This document shows, one piece after another, positions 9,782 to 17,785 of a DNA stretch of 64,000 nt; position 1 is the stretch's first letter, and each line of letters starts with the position of its first letter. A program made the position numbers and the translations under genes. Where the stretch lies: positions 1,492,501 to 1,556,500 of the forward strand of contig NZ_JAFN01000001.1 of assembly GCF_000526155.1 (NCBI RefSeq), read 5' to 3'. The notes under the pieces were generated by a model, which worked only from the letters and a program-made list of their open reading frames with translations, searched no databases and was not told where the DNA came from. This stretch comes from Deferrisoma camini S3R1. GTDB taxonomy: Bacteria; Desulfobacterota; Deferrisomatia; Deferrisomatales; Deferrisomataceae.

Positions 9782-10966
9782 TCAACCCCGGACCCGCTCC
9801 AGGGCCCGGCGGAACCCGGGGAGGCTGCGCTCCACGGTCTCGTACGAGCAGCAGTAGGCCAGCCGGAAGTGGCCCGGGCCGCCGAACCCGCTTCCGGGCA
9901 CGGCCAGGATGTTCTCCTTCTGGAGCTCGCGCACAAAGGCCACGTCGTCCTCGATGGGGCTCCTGGGGAACAGGTAGAACGCCCCCTCCGGTTTGGGGCA
10001 GTCGTATCCCGCCTCCACCAGGCCCTGGTACAGGGTGTCGCGGTTGCGCCGGTAGAACTCCAGGTCCACCGTGACCCCCTGGAGCCGGGCCACCACCCGC
10101 TGGGCCAGGGCCGGGGCGTTCACGTACCCCAGGATCCGGTTGGTGAAGGTCAGGGCCCCGGTCACCAGGGCCACGTCGTCCATGCGGGGGCTCACCGCGA
10201 TGTACCCGATCCGCTCCCCCGGCAGGCTCAGATCCTTGGAGTACGAGGTGCACACGAAGGCGTGGGGGAAGATCTCGAGCACGGGCGGCACCTCGACCCC
10301 GTCGTACACGATCTTCCGGTACGGCTCGTCCGAGATCAGGTAGATCCTGCGCCCCAGCTCGGCCGACTTCCGATCCAGCAGGTTCCGCAGCGCTTCCAGG
10401 CTGGCGCGGTCATACACCTTGCCCGTGGGGTTGTTGGGCGAGTTGATCAGCACGGCCCGGGTCCGGGGGCCGATCGCCTGGTCCAGGGCGTCGAGCCGCA
10501 GGTCGAACGCCTCGGTGGTGGGCACGGTCTTGAGCACGCCGCCGTGGTTGTCCAGGTAGAAGTTGTACTCCACGAAGTAGGGCCGGGGCACCACCACCTC
10601 GTCGCCCGGGTCCAGGATGGCCCGGAACACGGTGTTCAGGGCTCCGCCGGCCCCCACGGTCATCACGATGTGGTCCGCCGTGAGGCCCACCCCCTGCTCC
10701 TTCGACACGTAGGCCGCCACGGCCTCGCGGACCTCCGGAAACCCGGCGTTGGGCATGTACCCGTGGCACCCCGGGGGGTCGTCCTGGGCCAGCTCCTGCA
10801 GCACCTGCCGGAACCGATCCGGGGGATCCAGATTGGGGTTGCCCAGGCTGAAGTCGTACACGTTCTCCGGCCCGAGCTCCTTCTTCAGACGGGCCCCTTC
10901 CTCGAACATCTTCCGGATCCACGAGGCCCGCTCGAGGGCCGTGCGAACGCGCTGGGACACGGGCAT
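9782..10966 (-). CDS. Class I/II pyridoxal-phosphate aminotransferase
   Basis: The 394-residue fold-type I aminotransferase has [13 protein letters not shown] near the N-terminus, [11 protein letters not shown] in the middle and the PLP lysine in [15 protein letters not shown]. The ATG at 10966 follows AAGGAGG. The amino-acid specificity cannot be told from sequence; the family includes aspartate, aromatic and alanine aminotransferases. It precedes trpB in one minus-strand unit, which would fit an aromatic substrate, but that is only a suggestion. Confidence 0.9.
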   Translation of the reverse strand: MPVSQRVRTALERASWIRKMFEEGARLKKELGPENVYDFSLGNPNLDPPDRFRQVLQELAQDDPPGCHGYMPNAGFPEVREAVAAYVSKEQGVGLTADHIVMTVGAGGALNTVFRAILDPGDEVVVPRPYFVEYNFYLDNHGGVLKTVPTTEAFDLRLDALDQAIGPRTRAVLINSPNNPTGKVYDRASLEALRNLLDRKSAELGRRIYLISDEPYRKIVYDGVEVPPVLEIFPHAFVCTSYSKDLSLPGERIGYIAVSPRMDDVALVTGALTFTNRILGYVNAPALAQRVVARLQGVTVDLEFYRRNRDTLYQGLVEAGYDCPKPEGAFYLFPRSPIEDDVAFVRELQKENILAVPGSGFGGPGHFRLAYCCSYETVERSLPGFRRALERVRG

Positions 10967-11161
10967 GGGGAGACCTCCTTGGCAGCTCCGATTGGAATGG
11001 ACGGCAGGGAGGCCGGGCCGGTTGACGGCTCGCCCCACCCGCCTCGGACAGGGGGCCACCGAATCTATCAGATGGGCCCATGCCGCCTCAAGGAACCCCG
11101 AGCGGCCCCTCTGGACATGACACAGGTTTCCTAGTTTTTTTGCCGAAAACGACCTTTTCGT

Positions 11162-11190
11162 TTGACAGACGTATCCGGGCCGGGTAGGGT
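11162..11190 (+). promoter_or_regulatory. Sigma-70-type promoter of slyD-like gene
   Basis: TTGACA (11162-11167), a 17-base spacer, and TAGGGT (11185-11190) precede the gene at 11262 by about 70 bases. The leader ends in a TTTTTTTGGAGG ribosome site. Confidence 0.65.
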
Positions 11191-11261
11191 GGCTCCGCAA
11201 CGTCCCGGTCTCCCCGAGACACAAGGGGGCCGGGCAAACTTTTTTTGGAGGTAAGAGAGTT

Positions 11262-11768
11262 ATGAAGGCAGAAGACAACCTGTACGTGGCCATCGACTAC
11301 ACCCTCACCCTCGACTCGGGCGAGGTGGTGGACCGTTCGGACCCGGGGGAGCCGCTGGGCTTCATCTTCGGCAAGGGCCAGATCATCCCCGGCCTGGAGC
11401 GTGCCCTGCGGGGCATGGAGGCCGGCCAGTCCGCCAAGGTGACCGTGGAGCCCGAGGACGGCTACGGCCTGCCCCGGCAGGACCTCATGCGGGAGATCCC
11501 CCGCGAGAACTTCCCGGCCGACATGGAGATCGAGCCCGGCATGGGGTTCGAGGCCCGAGGTCCCCACGGCCCCGTGGTGTTCCGGGTGAACGAGGTGCGC
11601 GACGACGTGGTCGTGGCGGACTTCAACCATCCCCTGGCCGGCGAGCGGCTCCACTTCGACGTGACCGTGGCCGAGGTTCGCAAGCCCCGGCCCGAGGAAC
11701 TGGCGGCCCTGTTCGGCGGCGGCTGCGAGCCCACCGACTGCGGAAGCTGCTCCGGCGGCTGCGCCTGA
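11262..11768 (+). CDS. FKBP-type peptidyl-prolyl isomerase, SlyD-like
   Basis: The 168-residue protein has the FKBP domain interrupted by the IF chaperone insert, as in SlyD: YTLTLDSGEVVDRS, FGKGQIIPGLERALRGM, EDGYG, then the insert and a return to FNHPLAGERLHFDVTV. The tail GGGCEPTDCGSCSGGCA is Cys-rich, as in nickel-binding SlyD proteins that help mature hydrogenases. GGAGG precedes the ATG. The gene is single and ends in a strong terminator; it was the gene next to the tRNA-Arg before the island arrived. Confidence 0.93.
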   Translation: MKAEDNLYVAIDYTLTLDSGEVVDRSDPGEPLGFIFGKGQIIPGLERALRGMEAGQSAKVTVEPEDGYGLPRQDLMREIPRENFPADMEIEPGMGFEARGPHGPVVFRVNEVRDDVVVADFNHPLAGERLHFDVTVAEVRKPRPEELAALFGGGCEPTDCGSCSGGCA

Positions 11769-11793
11769 GCCGACCGTTTCGGACCGACCCGAA

Positions 11794-11825
11794 AGCGGGG
11801 CCCCCGGTGGGGGCCCCGCTTTTTG
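11794..11825 (+). terminator. Strong terminator of slyD-like gene
   Basis: A perfect 12-bp stem, AGCGGGGCCCCC with GGGGGCCCCGCT, has a three-base loop and is followed by a T run. Confidence 0.9.
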
Positions 11826-11840
11826 CCGGAAGAACCAAGA

Positions 11841-11876
11841 CGAAGGGGCCAGCCGGATCGGCTGGCCCCTTCGTTT
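11841..11876. terminator. Hairpin next to the tRNA-Arg 3' end (left copy)
   Basis: CGAAGGGGCCAGCC pairs with GGCTGGCCCCTTCG (14 bp, five-base loop). A diverged counterpart (AAGGGGCTAGCC...) stands at the same place beside the second tRNA fragment, at 28236-28268. This is probably the tRNA terminator. Confidence 0.6.
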
Positions 11877-11881
11877 CTTAC

Positions 11882-11930
11882 TGGTGCGCGCGAGAGGATT
11901 CGAACCCCTGACCTGCGGATCCGTAGTCCG
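11882..11930 (-). repeat. att site: 3' part of tRNA-Arg(ACG), left end of island
   Basis: The 49 bases, read on the minus strand, give the 3' portion of a tRNA: part of the anticodon stem, loop CTACGGA with anticodon ACG, variable region, T arm (GGGGTTCGAATCC), acceptor strand CGCGCGC, discriminator A and encoded CCA. No 5' half follows to the right. An identical 49-bp copy lies at 28273-28321. These are the crossover repeats left by integrases that use the 3' end of a tRNA gene. Confidence 0.9.
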
Positions 11931-12059
11931 CTCTCGGCCGTTTTTCACCATTTCCCACCTTTTGCGATTAATCTCCATAACGTACCGTCATCGCTACAAC
12001 TTACTGGCTTTCACTTCTCCCCTTGACGATCACCGAATGACCTGCTTTACTGCGCTTCC

Positions 12060-12082
12060 GGTCTACTGCCGGTCTACTGCCA
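12060..12082 (+). promoter_or_regulatory. Putative integrase arm-binding repeats (left)
   Basis: GGTCTACTGCC occurs twice in tandem (12060-12070, 12071-12081). The same tandem pair recurs near the other end of the island at 28207-28228, and a single inverted copy lies at 28169-28180. Repeats at both ends of an integrating element are the usual pattern for integrase arm-type sites. Confidence 0.6.
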
Positions 12083-12127
12083 CCCGACACACGGACCTTT
12101 GACGGACCCGAACGCAGAGGTGCTCCC

Positions 12128-13435
12128 ATGCCCGCCCGCCCGACGACGAAAACGAAGGCTCGCAAGACCTACCCGACCAGGACCTTGGAACCCCGCAAGC
12201 TCACCAAGCGCGCCATCGAGGCGATTCCGGTTCCGGCCGAGGGCGCGGTGCTGGTGCGCGACACGGCGTTGACCGGGTTCGGTGTGAAGGTGGCGCATAC
12301 GGGCCGGGCGGTGTTCTTCTTCGAGGCGAAGGTCCGAGGCCGCGCCAAGCGGTGGACCATCGGCCCCTTCGGACCGCTCACCGTTGACCAGGCGCGCTTG
12401 CAGGCGAAGGCCCTCGCGGGGGAACTCGCCAAGGGCGAAGACCCCGACTCGAAGGCGAAGGCCGAGGAACTGGAAGCCCGTACGCTGGGCGATGCCGTGG
12501 CCGAGTACCTGGAAACCCGCGACCTCAAGGAACGCACCCGCCAAGACGTGACCAAGACCTTGAACCGGAACTTCAAGGACTGGATGAAGCGACGGGTGAC
12601 CGACCTGCGGCCCGAAGACGTGCGGAAGCGCTACGTGGAGGTTTCCGCCCGGGCGCCCGGGGAGGCGAACCGCGCCTTCCGGTACCTCCGGGCCGTTCTG
12701 GGGTTCGTGCAGGCCGCCTGGCGCACCCCGGACGGGGAACCCGTGCTGCGGGAGAACCCTGTGAAGGTGCTTTCGGCTGCACGTGCATGGAAGAAGCTGC
12801 AACCTCGCCGGACCGTGATCGAACCCCACGAACTCGGCCCGTGGTTCGAGGCCGTGCTGGCCGACCCCGACCCGGTGGCCCGGGACTTCTTCCGGTTCGT
12901 GCTCCTGACCGGGTGCCGCCGCTCGGAGGCCACGAACCTCACCTGGGACCAGGTGGACCTCGTGGGCGGAAAGGTGACCTTCCGGGACACGAAGGCCCGG
13001 CGGGACCATACCTTGCCCCTGGGCCCCTACCTCTGGGGGCTCCTGAAGCGCCGCCGGGAGACAGCCGGCGACCCCTGGGTGTTCTCCGAACGGGTGACCA
13101 CGGACCGGCGCCGCCAGGACGAACGGTTCGAGAACGTGCGCTACGCCCTGAACCGGATCCAAAAGGCTTCGGGCGTGACCTTCACCGTTCACGACCTCCG
13201 GCGCACCTTCGCCACGGTGGCCGAGAGCCTGGACCTTTCGAGCTACGCCGTGAAGGCCCTTCTGAACCACGCCCTGCCCCGGGAAGACGTGACGGCCGGC
13301 TACCTACGCTTGACCCCCGAGCGCCTGCGGGACGCGATGGAGAAGGTGGAGCGCCGCATCCTCACATTGGCCGGGATCGAGCCGGGTGCCGAAGTGATCC
13401 CGTTTCCGGGTGCCGGGAACGGCGCCGACGGGTAG
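12128..13435 (+). CDS. Tyrosine integrase of the island (P4-like)
   Basis: The 435-residue site-specific recombinase has an N-terminal DUF4102-like DNA-binding domain (LTKRAIEAIPVP through FGPLTVDQARLQAKALAGELAKG), a SAM-like core-binding domain (about 120-200) and a catalytic domain. Catalytic residues are visible in LLTGCRRSEATNL (first Arg), HDLRRTF (His-x-x-Arg), LLNHALP and the Tyr in VTAGYLRL. Its place beside the left att repeat and the nearby excisionase-like gene identify it as the enzyme of this island. It should recombine the tRNA 3' end. Confidence 0.93.
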   Translation: MPARPTTKTKARKTYPTRTLEPRKLTKRAIEAIPVPAEGAVLVRDTALTGFGVKVAHTGRAVFFFEAKVRGRAKRWTIGPFGPLTVDQARLQAKALAGELAKGEDPDSKAKAEELEARTLGDAVAEYLETRDLKERTRQDVTKTLNRNFKDWMKRRVTDLRPEDVRKRYVEVSARAPGEANRAFRYLRAVLGFVQAAWRTPDGEPVLRENPVKVLSAARAWKKLQPRRTVIEPHELGPWFEAVLADPDPVARDFFRFVLLTGCRRSEATNLTWDQVDLVGGKVTFRDTKARRDHTLPLGPYLWGLLKRRRETAGDPWVFSERVTTDRRRQDERFENVRYALNRIQKASGVTFTVHDLRRTFATVAESLDLSSYAVKALLNHALPREDVTAGYLRLTPERLRDAMEKVERRILTLAGIEPGAEVIPFPGAGNGADG

Positions 13436-13546
13436 GCCGACGGGTATTGCGTGTTTCGGGTATAGGGAAAAGCGAAGGCGCAACACGCGGGAACCGGTCC
13501 GAAAGGGAACGCGAACTCGCGGACCGCTCTCCCGGCTCTGCCCCTC

Positions 13547-13762
13547 CTATGCCGCGACTTTGGGGCCGGCGTCCGATGTGGACGCTCTCGTACACTCTTC
13601 GAGAAACGCATCCAAATCGCTCAGGGCATACCTGACGGCGCGGCCCAACTTTTTCCAAGCGGGGCCGATACCCTTCTGCCTCCAGGCCTGCAAAGTCCGC
13701 ACGGAGAGTCCCAGGTACGCCGCCGCCTCTTTCTCGTTCATCAGCTTGACCTTCTCGCTCAT
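13547..13762 (-). CDS. Excisionase-like helix-turn-helix protein
   Basis: The 71-residue protein is a winged helix-turn-helix of the excisionase/AlpA-like type: MNEKEAAAYLGLSVRTLQAWRQKGIGPAW followed by a YALSDLDAFLEE wing. AGGAGGT precedes the ATG at 13762. Such proteins bend att DNA to direct excision. It is convergent with the integrase gene, a common arrangement in integrative islands. Confidence 0.85.
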   Translation of the reverse strand: MSEKVKLMNEKEAAAYLGLSVRTLQAWRQKGIGPAWKKLGRAVRYALSDLDAFLEECTRASTSDAGPKVAA

Positions 13763-14152
13763 CTAGCACCTCCTTTCGCCCTGGAGTTGTCTGGACTCCC
13801 TTCCCGCGCCCGGGCGTTCGGCGACGGGACAGGGAATGCGCTGCCCCCTCATCCTGTACTGCCCGGACAGAGGACATTCTTGGGGCCCACCTCCGGAAAA
13901 AAATCGCATCCCGGGCTCGTGGGGGTCCGGCGACGGGGGTCTTGACGAGGGGCAAAAGGCGGGGCGGACTCCGCTGGAGCGTTGGCAATGACGTTTTCCG
14001 TTCCCGGAAGAGATCGCAACGCATGGCACTTGACAGTAAAAGAACGCCACCAACAGTAACAGCGCTCTTCGCCTCATCACTCAGGCCACGGCGCTACGTA
14101 AGTGCCCGTCCATGATGTGTGGCTCAATGCCATTTTCTTGCCCGCGTTCTGC
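13763..14152. other. Gene-free stretch upstream of the excisionase-like gene
   Basis: A 105-codon frame on the minus strand (14080-13763) is open but has no credible ribosome site or domain and abuts the excisionase start. I see no supported gene here. Confidence 0.5.
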
Positions 14153-14181
14153 TTGACGAACCTGGGTGGGTGTGTTATAGG
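14153..14181 (+). promoter_or_regulatory. Promoter of the hairpin-rich leader
   Basis: TTGACG (14153-14158), a 17-base spacer and TATAGG (14176-14181) form a convincing sigma-70-type promoter. No start codon with a ribosome site follows closely. A transcript from here would run through the structured region towards the recombinase gene at 15243. Confidence 0.6.
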
Positions 14182-14201
14182 GGTTGCAAGCTTTCCTTCC
14201 T

Positions 14202-15068
14202 CCGCCTGTCGCCATACAGGCGGTGAATCCCCCACTGAGGGGAACCTAGACACCACGGTTTGAGTGTCTCATCAGCAGACCCAAGGGCCTCCTTGCGTCT
14301 GCGGTGCCTTCGCAGTCGTTGTCCCTCCACGTCGTCATGCCTGCCCCACGGGCGGGCACGAGCGCCAAGGACTCACCCGGTACGCCTCACGTGACATGAG
14401 AGGCTGCGCGTTTCGCACGGCTTCTCATCCGGACACTCTGGAACAGCCACACGAGCGGTATCGATCTCGCACGGGGCCGACGCCGGCTTGCAGGCCGCCG
14501 GGCGTCCGGACCCCCTGAACTGCGACGACTGAACCGCGGCGACGGGCCGCTGCGCGCCGCACCGGCCCGGAGACGACCATCACGCCTTGGGCCTGCCGGA
14601 GAGGGGCACCCCTGGCCGGCGGGCCGGGTCTCTGTCTCTGCGCCCCGCAGAGACAGAGACCCCGGAAGACCCCCGAAGGGAAACGGCAAGAAGACGCAAC
14701 CACCGACATTTTCTGGGCATTTCGCACGGCAAGGGCGACCGAACATCGGCCGGAAGGCCGACGAAAAATCCCGAAAATCCCGTCTTCCAGGGGGGGAGGC
14801 TGACGAGGACGAGTCAGCCCCCTTCGGTGTGAACCCGGTATCCCACGGCGTCGCGCCCGGACGCAGACGAGGGGAGTCTGCGTCGGCCGCATCCTCCACC
14901 GGGATCTTCCCCGTGTCCGTTTTGGACACCGTGGGGCCTTGCGGCCACCGCGTCGTGGGAAGACGCTGACGAGGCGAGTCAGCGTCCCGGCGCCCCACTC
15001 TCCCTGCCTGCTCCTTCCGCCACCTCCCGAAAAAAATCCCGCCCGGCTCGGCGTCCGGATCGGACGCC
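14202..15068 (+). other. Gene-free region with a series of perfect hairpins; candidate structured RNA or DNA element
   Basis: No reading frame with a ribosome site is supported between 14190 and 15240. The stretch contains a series of inverted repeats: 14202-14223 (8 bp), 14248-14269 (6 bp), 14626-14662 (17 bp, three-base loop), 14746-14761 (6 bp, GGAA loop), three related hairpins at 14798-14819, 14861-14883 and 14962-14986, 14913-14929 (6 bp) and 15050-15068 (7 bp). A promoter lies just upstream and a recombinase gene downstream. Several loops contain GGA, as in CsrA-titrating RNAs, but a DNA role such as a transfer or replication site is equally possible. Confidence 0.5.
14798..14986 (+). 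repeat. Three related hairpins with conserved GAGG-GA loop
   Basis: The stems are GGCTGAC/GTCAGCC (14798-14819), ACGCAGAC/GTCTGCGT (14861-14883) and GACGCTGAC/GTCAGCGTC (14962-14986). The loops are GAGGACGA, GAGGGGA and GAGGCGA. The second copy changes T-A to A-T within the stem on both arms, so pairing is kept while sequence varies. Confidence 0.7.
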
Positions 15069-15122
15069 CTCGCCTACCCGCGACCCGGCTCTGGTGGGTC
15101 CACAAAGGCGACGAGAGCCCGG

Positions 15123-15219
15123 CGGTTCACATAGATGCCCTGTGAGGGAACGCCCCTCACACCGCAGCTCGGGCGGCGAACCGAGTGACCACTGAACCGT
15201 CTCCCAGGGTGGCATCTAT
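15123..15219 (+). promoter_or_regulatory. Pseudoknot-like inverted repeats in the leader of the Integrase_1 gene
   Basis: CGGTTCA (15123-15129) can pair with TGAACCG (15193-15199), and ATAGATGCC (15131-15139) with GGCATCTAT (15211-15219). The order a-b-a'-b' is that of a pseudoknot. GTGAGGG with CCCCTCAC forms a further hairpin between them. The structure ends about 13 bases before the AAAGGAGGT ribosome site, so it could control translation; the repeats might instead be recombinase binding sites. Confidence 0.45.
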
Positions 15220-15242
15220 CCCCCACAGGAAAGGAGGTCCGC

Positions 15243-16190
15243 ATGAAGGTAGGAGGCCACAGGAACTTTGGCTGGGGCCGCAAGATGGCCTGGGCGGGAC
15301 GCCAGGCCCTCAACCATGCGTATGGCGGCGGGCACTACGCCACGGTCGCGGCTCACGCGAGCCGATGGGGAGAGTTCGCGCGATGGGCAAAGGAACAGGG
15401 GATCCGCGACGCGCGGGACGTGACCCGGGAGGTGCTGGAGCGATACGGGCAACACCTCGCCGAGAGGGTGCTGAAAGGAGAGATGAAAGTCGCCTACGCT
15501 CAAAACCTCTTGTCGAGCGCCAACGTGACGCTGTCGGCGTTGCGGCAGGACGATCGGGTCCGTGTCTCGCCGCGCGAGCTTGTCGGTCAGCGCACTACGG
15601 TGCGAACGGACGCCCCGAAGGGACTGGACCGCGACGCCGTGGCCCGTGCGGCAGATGCCCTACGGGAGCGCGGGCACGAACGGGCGGCGGCGGTCATCGA
15701 ATTGGCCCGGGATCTCGGCCTTCGGATGCGCGAGGCGTCCATGTTGGACGCCAAGAGCGCCCTGCGGCAGGCCGAGCGCACGGGCCGGGTGGACATTCGA
15801 GAAGGAACGAAGGGAGGCCGAGGCGCGTTCGTCGAGCGGTTGGTCCCGGTGTCGGACCGGGCGATGGAGACGCTCAGGCGGGCGGCCGAGGCCCAGGGCG
15901 AGGCCAGGAACCTCATCCCGACGGACAACTCCTGGAAGGAGTTCCGAAACCACGTCCACGGGGTGTGGCGGGAGGTTCGCGACGAGTATGGACTGGGAAA
16001 GATCCACGACCTGCGGGCGGCCTACGCCTGCGAGCGCTACGAGGAGTTGACCGGGCACGAGGCCCCGGTCCTCGCGGGCGGGCGCACCGCGTCCGACGAA
16101 GACGACAAGGCGGCCCGCAGGCAGGTCTCCTACGAACTCGGCCACGGCCGCATGGACGTGGCGAGCGAGTACATCGGTGGAAGGAGGTAA
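15243..16190 (+). CDS. Integrase_1-type tyrosine recombinase
   Basis: The 315-residue protein matches the Phage_int_SAM_2 plus Integrase_1 class found in integrative elements. The N-terminal region starts GHRNFGWGRKMAWAGRQAL. A SAM-like domain (about 25-110) follows, then a catalytic domain with Arg in LGLRMREASML, HDLRAAYACERY and the Tyr in ELGHGRMDVASEYIGG. AAGGAGGT precedes the ATG. It is followed after five bases by a small basic gene, and preceded by the structured leader. Proteins of this class often act in element-specific recombination; the target here is unknown. Confidence 0.85.
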   Translation: MKVGGHRNFGWGRKMAWAGRQALNHAYGGGHYATVAAHASRWGEFARWAKEQGIRDARDVTREVLERYGQHLAERVLKGEMKVAYAQNLLSSANVTLSALRQDDRVRVSPRELVGQRTTVRTDAPKGLDRDAVARAADALRERGHERAAAVIELARDLGLRMREASMLDAKSALRQAERTGRVDIREGTKGGRGAFVERLVPVSDRAMETLRRAAEAQGEARNLIPTDNSWKEFRNHVHGVWREVRDEYGLGKIHDLRAAYACERYEELTGHEAPVLAGGRTASDEDDKAARRQVSYELGHGRMDVASEYIGGRR

Positions 16191-16195
16191 GCGCG

Positions 16196-16576
16196 ATGGC
16201 GGCACCGAAGACCCACGTTCGGGCCAGACAAATCGGCGAGAGCCTGCTTGCCCGGTCGATCCCGGGAAGCAGCAAGCGAAAGCGCGACTACCTGGGTCTC
16301 GCTGGCCTCATCGCCGAGAGGATTTGGAAGCGCTGGAAGGTGGGGCCGTGGCAGTGGCGGTGCAAGCACGTCCGGTGGTACCTGGACGTGGCCACTGCCG
16401 ACCTGTCGCCCCGGTGGAGATACAAGCACTGGCTCGCCCTGAAGGCCATGATCGCGGCCCGAGGCAAGCTGAACGATTGGGAGCCGCGTCTGCGCGGCCC
16501 GTGGCTGAGGCCCACGGGCGAGTGGACGAAGCCCGTCGCAACGCGCCGACCGTTCCGGCTCCCCCGGTCGGCCTGA
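16196..16576 (+). CDS. Small basic protein downstream of the recombinase, unknown
   Basis: The 126-residue protein begins at ATG 16196 after AAGGAGGTAAGCGCG. It is rich in Trp, Arg and Lys (KRWKVGPWQWRCKHVRWYL, RWRYKHWLALKAMI) with a Pro-rich tail, which suggests a nucleic-acid-binding partner. It starts five bases after the recombinase stop and ends before a terminator, so the two form an operon. I do not recognise the family. Confidence 0.75.
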   Translation: MAAPKTHVRARQIGESLLARSIPGSSKRKRDYLGLAGLIAERIWKRWKVGPWQWRCKHVRWYLDVATADLSPRWRYKHWLALKAMIAARGKLNDWEPRLRGPWLRPTGEWTKPVATRRPFRLPRSA

Positions 16577-16587
16577 CCCGACCCCAC

Positions 16588-16624
16588 AGCCCTGCCCGGG
16601 AATCCCAGCGGCAGGGCTTTTTTT
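16588..16624 (+). terminator. Terminator of the recombinase operon
   Basis: AGCCCTGCC pairs with GGCAGGGCT-type bases (9 bp) around a 13-base loop, followed by seven T. Confidence 0.85.
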
Positions 16625-16835
16625 GTTTGATCGCAATCCGTGGAAGCGGGCCAACCCGGAGAGGGTGGGCCCGCGAGCGCCACGCGACTTGTCCACGAAA
16701 CCGGGGCAAGCCCGGTCGCAGGCTGCCTCGGCAGTGTTGGGCCGGCCTTGTCGCCGGCTTCACCGTGCGGTTCCACAGGGCGTGATTTCCGACCGTCGGC
16801 CCGCCGGGCGGCCCGTTCTCCCCCCCCGTTCCAGC

Positions 16836-16865
16836 TTGACACACACGGGCGCCCGCCCGTATACA
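16836..16865 (+). promoter_or_regulatory. Strong promoter upstream of a short terminated transcript
   Basis: TTGACA (16836-16841), an 18-base spacer and TATACA (16860-16865) form a near-consensus promoter. Confidence 0.7.
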
Positions 16866-16871
16866 ACAGGA

Positions 16872-16976
16872 ACCCGCTACAACAGGGAAATCGACCGGGG
16901 GAGGCGATGTCCCGACACCCGACCCTAGGCACCATCCACGGCCGCAACGCCCGACGAGGCGTGTGCGGCCGTTTTG
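16872..16976 (+). ncRNA. Candidate small RNA
   Basis: A promoter at 16836-16865 and a terminator hairpin at 16938-16972 (ACGGCCGCA-ACGCC with GGCGT-GTGCGGCCGT, one bulge, followed by TTTT) define a transcript of about 100 bases. The only start codon inside (16908) has GGAGG just two bases away and its frame runs through the terminator, so it is probably not coding. The RNA points at the 3' end of the decayed integron integrase. Function unknown; it may be a leader stranded by the integron insertion. Confidence 0.5.
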
Positions 16977-16978
16977 CG

Positions 16979-17701
16979 TCAAGGGAGGGGGTGCAACGGT
17001 TCCCGATGGGCCACAGGGTCGCCGAAGTCGGCGGGGCTTTGGACGGCAAGGCCGGGCCGGTTCAGAACGTGCGTGTAGATCATGGTCGCCGACACATCCG
17101 CATGGCCGAGCAGCTCCTGAACCGTCCGGATGTCCGAACCGGCCTCGAGCAAGCAGGTGGCAGACGAATGGCGCAAGGGGTGGCGGGAAACGGGCTTTGC
17201 GATACCAGCCCTTTTCGCGGCACGCCGGACCGCCTTCAGGGCCCCTGCCTCATGGATGTGGCGACGTCGTACGATCCCCGATTTTGGATCGGTGGAGAGC
17301 CTGTGCGAGGGGAAGACCCACTGCCACGGCCATTCGGCCCCGGCGGAAGGACACTGGACACCGGGCGCCCAAGGAACGTTGAGCATGGTGTAGAGCAGGC
17401 GGACGACATCGACCCACCGGGCGACCTGCCATGCCTCCAGAGCGGGCTTCCTCAGGTAGCGGGAGAAGTAAGCCTCAACGTCTTCGGGGAAACGGTTGGC
17501 AATCCTCCGCCCCGTTCCATAGCGGACAAAGTGTTGAGCGCGACGCACGCACCAGTCCGCAGCGTATCCCCTCGTCCCCGAGAACATCCCGGTAGCGCTT
17601 CCAAAAGATCCTTGCCTTGGCGGAGGACCTCCCCTGGATTGGTAGTGGGGATACCATGACGAGTCTCTAGGGCTGGCGTTCGCGCGTGCACGTTTCGTCA
17701 C
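16979..17701 (-). pseudogene. Decayed integron integrase gene
   Basis: The C-terminal ~130 residues are clearly an integron integrase: [65 protein letters not shown]. The segment between the N-terminal domain ([17 protein letters not shown]...LLYTMLN) and this part, about 200 residues holding the first catalytic Arg, is missing. The usual N-terminal motif [13 protein letters not shown] is present but in another frame (near 17590), so there is a frameshift as well. The layout suggests the long variant of IntI with an extra N-terminal domain. It could not recombine, so the cassette array is frozen unless an integrase acts in trans. Confidence 0.8.
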
Positions 17702-17711
17702 CCTACAGCCC

Positions 17712-17770
17712 CTTATGCCGACGTCAAGATAAATGTCTTATGTGGACGTCCGCATAAGGCCCTGTTAGCG
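17712..17770 (+). other. attI-like palindromic zone at the start of the cassette array
   Basis: Two similar imperfect palindromes follow each other: CTTATGCCGACGTCAAGATAA (17712-17732) and CTTATGTGGACGTCCGCATAAG (17737-17758, one mismatch). Their outer arms can also pair with each other over 13 bases. The first cassette junction GTTAGCG lies at 17764-17770. This is where attI and the integrase promoter are expected, between the intI start and the first cassette. Confidence 0.5.
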
Positions 17771-17785
17771 CAAGGGAGAAATGAA

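Noticed and set aside
13763-14080. 105-codon minus-strand frame with hydrophobic N-terminus
   Set aside because: No ribosome site, composition follows GC-rich noncoding flanks, and it abuts the excisionase gene without sense; likely spurious.
14797-14986. Hammerhead ribozyme core (CTGACGAG) in two of the hairpins
   Set aside because: The GAAA segment and third stem are missing, and the third copy has CAGACGAG, which keeps pairing but breaks the ribozyme core.
14202-15068. CRISPR array
   Set aside because: Hairpins are of different sequence and unequal spacing, with no direct repeats or cas genes in the window.
16908-17659. Long plus-strand frame opposite the integron integrase remnant
   Set aside because: Ribosome site too close to the start, runs through a terminator hairpin, and mirrors the minus-strand integrase; a shadow.
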